Positions 41,522-44,894 of a stretch of DNA of 44,894 bases are shown one piece after another. Where the stretch lies: the IMG/VR virus record IMGVR_UViG_3300043449_001385, positions 1-44,894 of that record. One strand, given 5' to 3'. The stretch is from a virus. Each line of letters starts with the position of its first letter. Position 1 is the first letter of the stretch. The position numbers and the translations under genes are program-made. Below the pieces are notes generated by a model. The model was not told the DNA's origin and did no database searches. It saw only the letters and a list, made by a program, of their open reading frames with translations.

Positions 41522-43040
41522 TCAGATCGTTCCATTCATCAATCTCAGCAGCGAGGGAGTATTCGTCGGAGATGGGTTGAATCGACTCACGTTGAGGTCT
41601 TTTGGGTGCAGGTGTTACGTTTTGAGCCTTTGATTCAAACTTAGTTACAGCCTGTTTGATGCGATCCATCTGAAACGGAAGCTTAGAAAGTCCGTACCTC
41701 ACTGAATCAACTCCATCGTCGTGTGCCTTACTTTTTCTCGTATCCTTTTTGAGTACCTTGAATTCCTTGTTGAGTTTTTCTGCTTCTACGCTGGCATCAA
41801 TCGTTAGAGCACCATACTTGAGAAGGGTATCGACGAGGGGGACACCAGTTTCTCGGCTCTTATTGGCCTTCTGAAGCGGAACTCCTTGAGCTAAGGCAAT
41901 CGTCCCAAGATCAGCACACGAGTAGTCGTAATAAGCTCCAGCAATAGGGAGAGATCCCTTCATCTCAAGATACTTCTCAAGCAAATCCCCGGCTGTAGTC
42001 CTAAACCCATCCCCACGCCAAAAATTAACTACCCTTGCTTGAGTGTATTCAGGGTTGACTGCAATGATGGAGATCGCGCTGAAATGAGAATCTGAGTCGC
42101 TTCCACCAGCACCCCAATCAAGTCCAGCAAAGTAGTTCCAATGATCAGGGATTGGCTCGGGCTTTCGGTTATAGTTTCTCTCCTCGAGGTATGAAGGAAA
42201 GAGTAGGTTTGAATGAGACATGACGTATCGGCCCATCACTCGGCGCTGAATATCGGTCTCACTTCCTGCTTGTGCCTTAATCTGATCAATGCGCTCCTTC
42301 GTATACTTTGTTGGAGTTCCATCCATGTAAAACATGCAATCAAAGAGAGAGATTTGACGCTTGAACGATTCTGGGAACGCTTCATCCGGCTGACCTCTAC
42401 GCTCAAAAGTCCGGTACCAGAGATCAATCCCGTTCACTTCAGTATTAGTCATCACCCCTGAGATATAGCCGTCATTAGCTGATCTTCTCATCGAGAGTTC
42501 GCCCCATAATTCCTCAGGCAATTCCTCGTCAAAGCTGATGTAGTCGCACGTTGCTGTTTGAAGAAGCCTTCCCCCCTGCTCGTAAGACAGAAACTCCAAG
42601 ATCACACCAGTATTGAACTTAATTCCTCTGATCTCGCTTTTGACCTTGTAGAATTCCCATCCAAACTTCGGGTGAGTCTTAAACTCGTGTTTCGGTAAAA
42701 ACTCAGGAAGCCATTTAGAATGCAGCTCATTGTGTGCCACGACGAGAGAGGGGTAGAGATACCAGAATTTATAGGGCCTTCGATGAGGCCAAAGTTCACT
42801 CCATAACTCCTGCTCAGTAGCCCACAAGATATTGCGCCTGATCTGAATCGTACTTTTTCCCACTTGGTTGGGGGCTAGTAGAAAAGCTTCCTTCTTTCGG
42901 GTCTGTAAGAAATCGTGACTCCACTGGTAGTCCTTAAACCCAAATAAGTGGGGTAGACCTTCCTTGAGTTTGATTTCCTTTTCTAACTGCTCGAGTTCTT
43001 TGAGGCGCTCTAGCTTGGATTTGGGGTCACGCATGATCAA
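41511..43040 (-). CDS. terL: Terminase large subunit
   Basis: The 509-aa protein has a Walker A motif (LAPNQVGKST, about 55-64), a Walker B with YISFDEELPEELW (about 170-182), and a RNase-H-like nuclease: AGLDWGAGG near 310, YYDYSCADLGTIA, and KAHDDGVDSVRYG near 440. The layout suits the headful-packaging P22/N4-like terminases. It would cut and translocate DNA into the capsid. It precedes the portal in the late block. Confidence 0.92.
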   Translation of the reverse strand: MIMRDPKSKLERLKELEQLEKEIKLKEGLPHLFGFKDYQWSHDFLQTRKKEAFLLAPNQVGKSTIQIRRNILWATEQELWSELWPHRRPYKFWYLYPSLVVAHNELHSKWLPEFLPKHEFKTHPKFGWEFYKVKSEIRGIKFNTGVILEFLSYEQGGRLLQTATCDYISFDEELPEELWGELSMRRSANDGYISGVMTNTEVNGIDLWYRTFERRGQPDEAFPESFKRQISLFDCMFYMDGTPTKYTKERIDQIKAQAGSETDIQRRVMGRYVMSHSNLLFPSYLEERNYNRKPEPIPDHWNYFAGLDWGAGGSDSDSHFSAISIIAVNPEYTQARVVNFWRGDGFRTTAGDLLEKYLEMKGSLPIAGAYYDYSCADLGTIALAQGVPLQKANKSRETGVPLVDTLLKYGALTIDASVEAEKLNKEFKVLKKDTRKSKAHDDGVDSVRYGLSKLPFQMDRIKQAVTKFESKAQNVTPAPKRPQRESIQPISDEYSLAAEIDEWNDLIDL

Positions 43041-43255
43041 CGCCTCTTCTTGTCGAGTGAGAAAACATCCGCTCCTGGGTGAGTATCTACGGCAATCGAA
43101 GTCCCATCAGGGTGCCAGTCGTGAAGTACAAGCGCGTGAGTGTCCGGGCATTCAATGTATCCCTCTAATCTCCACTTGCCTTGAATGGATCTGACTCTGA
43201 TGACTTGAGCCTTGTGACCACCCTTTGTCTTGTACTTGCCCTTGGTGAACGTCAT
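43037..43255 (-). CDS. Small protein between terminase genes
   Basis: The 72-aa product starts MTFTKGKYKTKGGHKAQVIR and is beta-rich and basic at both ends, perhaps an SH3- or OB-like fold. It overlaps both terminase genes by ATGA. Unknown role, possibly packaging. Confidence 0.55.
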   Translation of the reverse strand: MTFTKGKYKTKGGHKAQVIRVRSIQGKWRLEGYIECPDTHALVLHDWHPDGTSIAVDTHPGADVFSLDKKRR

Positions 43256-44001
43256 TTGACTGGGGTTAGGTCTTCAAGGTTGATCTCTGCAATTAGGGCA
43301 TGTTCTAACGGCTTGTCATGCTTCATCTCGAGAGCCTTGGGTAAGTCTGAGCCTAGCTTTGCCTGTAGCTGCTTGATCCTGCTGTCTAACTCCTCGGGGC
43401 TTAAGTTCGATTCGTGATCCACGTTCAGATTAAGATTCTTGGCTTCAACCTTCTGTTCAATTCGCTGGATCGCTTGACCGTGAAGCCTCGTATCTAAGAA
43501 CGCCACAATCTTGAGAATCGTATCTGCGACCTTAGTGTTGGGATGCCCCTTGTCGTCATATAGCGGGAACTCAAGCATGTCTCTGAGCTTTTTGATGCCG
43601 TAGTTTAAGCCCTCTTCCATGATCGCCGTATACTCGCCTGGAGGGGTAAGCATGTAGGCTACAAAGGAGCGGTCTCTTAAGAGGTACATGTAGAAGTAAC
43701 TGGGGGCACACACTCCAGAGAAGATGCGAGTTAAGATCATGGATTTCCCTGCACCACGCTCGAGCGTCTTGAAATACTCCTTCCAGAACTGAACTCGGCA
43801 AGCATTCATCACAGGGCTAGGGCGGAAGTTTCTCTTCTCGAGTTTGGGCATTAACTCCCATTCACTCAGGCCTAATAGCTCGGTAGGCACAAACTCCAAA
43901 GCCTTGTGAACCGCTTCAGGGATGATTGACATGTTGAGGCCTGTGAACTTCGCATCAGGAGAGATGAATTGACCTTCTCCATTATCCTCATACACCTTCA
44001 T
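43252..44001 (-). CDS. Putative small terminase subunit
   Basis: The 249-aa protein has NACRVQFWKEYFKTLERGAGKSM, APSYFYMYLLRDRSFVAYMLTPPGEY, and a C-terminal charged helix with LDSRIKQLQAKLGSD. It lies one small gene upstream of the large subunit, and its middle part resembles small-terminase-like proteins of N4-like and related podophages. GGAG lies seven bases before the ATG. Alternative: an uncharacterised packaging protein. Confidence 0.6.
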   Translation of the reverse strand: MKVYEDNGEGQFISPDAKFTGLNMSIIPEAVHKALEFVPTELLGLSEWELMPKLEKRNFRPSPVMNACRVQFWKEYFKTLERGAGKSMILTRIFSGVCAPSYFYMYLLRDRSFVAYMLTPPGEYTAIMEEGLNYGIKKLRDMLEFPLYDDKGHPNTKVADTILKIVAFLDTRLHGQAIQRIEQKVEAKNLNLNVDHESNLSPEELDSRIKQLQAKLGSDLPKALEMKHDKPLEHALIAEINLEDLTPVK

Positions 44002-44185
44002 TGGGTAACTCCGTGACTTGATCTTCGCAGTAGTAAGATTGGAGGTTGTCGCAGTTCTTTAGGATCACTCCACAGGCTTCAACATGCATCACTGCGCAAT
44101 TGGCTTCAGTTCCATCAGATAGGATGTAGTGCTTAGCTTCACAGGCTGGCAGAGAGAGAAGAGAGAGTAGGATTAGGCGCTTCAT
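43988..44185 (-). CDS. Small lipoprotein
   Basis: From ATG 44185 the 65-aa product starts MKRLILLSLLSLPACEAKHY, with lipobox LPAC. The remainder has five more cysteines. The longer frame to 44266 is discarded because the 81 extra bases lie inside a better small gene (44182-44328). It overlaps both neighbours by four to 14 bases. Possible surface or exclusion factor, but its late operon position leaves the role open. Confidence 0.65.
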   Translation of the reverse strand: MKRLILLSLLSLPACEAKHYILSDGTEANCAVMHVEACGVILKNCDNLQSYYCEDQVTELPNEGV

Positions 44186-44328
44186 TGCTCTTTCTCTTTC
44201 TTGGATTTGAGCTTGGCTTCGATCTCTTCGAGTTGCTCTTTTACGTGCTTCAGTTGCAACTGCCACATGTCGTTGATGAGAGTTTCGGAGAGAGTCAGGG
44301 TTTTTTCGGTGTTGTTGGTGGTGGTCAT
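44182..44328 (-). CDS. Small coiled-coil protein (48 aa)
   Basis: The frame encodes MTTTNNTEKTLTLSETLINDMWQ-type residues followed by a charged coil, QLKHVKEQLEEIEAKLKSKK. It starts in an ATGA overlap with the HTH gene stop and ends in an ATGA overlap with the lipoprotein start, so it is probably translated as part of the coupled chain. Confidence 0.6.
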   Translation of the reverse strand: MTTTNNTEKTLTLSETLINDMWQLQLKHVKEQLEEIEAKLKSKKEKEQ

Positions 44329-44573
44329 AGCTTTACTTCCGGTTCACTGCTCTTAACGTCCAAGTAGGTCGGTCCACACTTCTGAAGGTCTTTTGGTCGC
44401 CAGTGAGCAAGCCTGTCGTCTGAGTCAATAATTCTGCATAGGCGCTTACGTGAGATTTTGAGTTTACGAGCGACGAGAGATTTGTTTCCGCGAGACCACG
44501 TGAGCGCAATGTTGACTGTGAAAATTATTACATCGTGCAGCGAAAACGCTGGGTTCCAAACCATCCTGGTCAT
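44325..44573 (-). CDS. Fis-type helix-turn-helix protein, first gene of the late block
   Basis: The 82-aa protein has a WSRGNKSLVARKLKISRKRLCRIID segment (about 27-50), matching the HTH of Fis/NtrC-type C-domains (GNK..AA..L.IS...L...I). AAGGAGTA lies about six bases before the ATG, the same SD as the genes at 527, 1820 and 3001. As the first gene of the late block it may regulate late transcription or take part in DNA recognition for packaging. Confidence 0.65.
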   Translation of the reverse strand: MTRMVWNPAFSLHDVIIFTVNIALTWSRGNKSLVARKLKISRKRLCRIIDSDDRLAHWRPKDLQKCGPTYLDVKSSEPEVKL

Positions 44574-44577
44574 TTCG

Positions 44578-44676
44578 TTACTCCTTGGCGCGTATTGAGC
44601 CTATTTGCTTCGTTAAGGATGGCGGGGGAGTTGGAATTTGCGCAATGGGACTAGGCTTGTTTCTTCTCACTTTCAT
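44578..44676 (-). CDS. Possible tiny basic ORF (32 aa)
   Basis: The frame encodes a basic, proline-containing peptide (MKVRRNKPSPIAQIPTPPPS onward) whose TAA stop sits within the Shine-Dalgarno of the HTH gene. No SD of its own is visible. It may be a leader peptide or chance. Confidence 0.25.
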   Translation of the reverse strand: MKVRRNKPSPIAQIPTPPPSLTKQIGSIRAKE

Positions 44677-44704
44677 TAGCGTGCTTAATGGGAAGTAAAG
44701 TGGT

Positions 44705-44765
44705 GGGGAGGGGAGGGTTGAGAGGGGGGATAGGAGGGGATAAAAGGGGGGGGATAAGTGGGGGG
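44705..44765 (+). repeat. G-run tract with four GGGGATA units
   Basis: Seven runs of three to eight G lie within 61 bases, with short A/T-rich loops. The last four are each followed by ATA (GGGGATA units ending near 44732, 44742, 44756, 44768). The + strand could form one or more G-quadruplexes and the - strand would be C-rich. It joins directly to the non-coding region at base 1. Confidence 0.75.
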
Positions 44766-44767
44766 AT

Positions 44768-44894
44768 ATTAAGGTGTAACAGTAGAAACTCGACCCCTAC
44801 CCCCCTACAGCAAACCAATTGAAATTCTAGCGGAATGGTTTCAAAAACAATGGGAATGATAGAACGTAATAATATCAATCAGTTAGAAAAGTAT
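44768..44894. repeat. Terminal direct repeat, right copy
   Basis: Exact copy of bases 1-127. It joins the G-rich tract ending at 44765 directly to the non-coding region at the left end, so across the closed junction the gene-poor region runs from 44574 to 526 (about 720 bp). Confidence 0.95.

Noticed and set aside
44651-44878. Proline/leucine-rich frame on - across the G tract
   Set aside because: Its content comes from the G-runs and it crosses the terminal repeat; no SD or domain.
1-44894. CRISPR array, insertion sequence or rRNA
   Set aside because: No regular repeat-spacer series, transposase or ribosomal RNA segment was seen.

Overview
This window is a complete, circularly closed genome of a temperate tailed phage with podovirus-style morphogenesis genes. 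Bases 1-127 are repeated exactly at 44768-44894, so the unit length is 44,767 bp. Either the assembler closed a circle or the ends are a real terminal repeat. The host is very probably a Gram-negative bacterium. Four small genes encode lipoproteins with signal-peptidase-II lipoboxes, and the lysis genes include an M15-type endolysin plus spanin-like products. The attachment site is the 3' half of a bacterial tRNA-Thr(CGT) gene. I cannot name the host genus.

Layout. (1) 44574-44767 plus 1-526 is the main non-coding region. It holds a G-run tract with four GGGGATA units, a cluster of perfect palindromes, a pyrimidine tract and a likely promoter. (2) 527-5067 (+) is an accessory arm. It carries an amidoligase with a 19-cysteine insert, a class II glutamine amidotransferase, a CxxC protein, several very small overlapping genes, and two larger genes of unknown role, one of them weakly AcrVA2-like. 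(3) 5068-7405 (+) is the integration module: attP in the tRNA-Thr 3' half, candidate arm sites, a stand-alone protein built from two integrase-type arm-binding modules, a tyrosine integrase, and a small coupled gene. (4) 7488-11854 (-) is the early/recombination operon. It encodes a Sak4-like ATPase, a putative ssDNA-binding protein, a YqaJ/lambda-type exonuclease, an excisionase-like HTH protein and a run of tiny zinc-finger genes. (5) 11855-12558 is the switch region, with an operator dyad and an XRE-family repressor on +. (6) 12740-14723 (-) is the replication module: a replisome organiser, a DnaB-like helicase and a small partner. (7) 14874-15835 (+) is an inverted three-gene cassette with a zinc protein, a PD-(D/E)XK nuclease and a small conserved phage protein. 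(8) 44573-15867 (-) is one 29-kb late block. It runs from HTH protein, lipoprotein, small and large terminase, portal, scaffold and major capsid through a long series of fibre genes, the lysis cassette, the tail nozzle and adaptor, to four ejection-type proteins.

How the parts fit. The repressor probably controls the leftward early operon through the dyad between them. The exonuclease, SSB-like protein and Sak4 form a recombination set. Helicase and organiser recruit host replication. Integrase, the tandem arm-domain protein and the excisionase-like protein handle entry to and exit from the tRNA-Thr site. Most neighbouring genes overlap by ATGA or TAATG, so translation within each block is probably coupled. 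The most unusual features are the cysteine-rich amidoligase paired with a glutaminase, the free-standing tandem arm-domain protein beside the integrase, the overlapping paralogous zinc-finger genes, and the GGGGATA tract.
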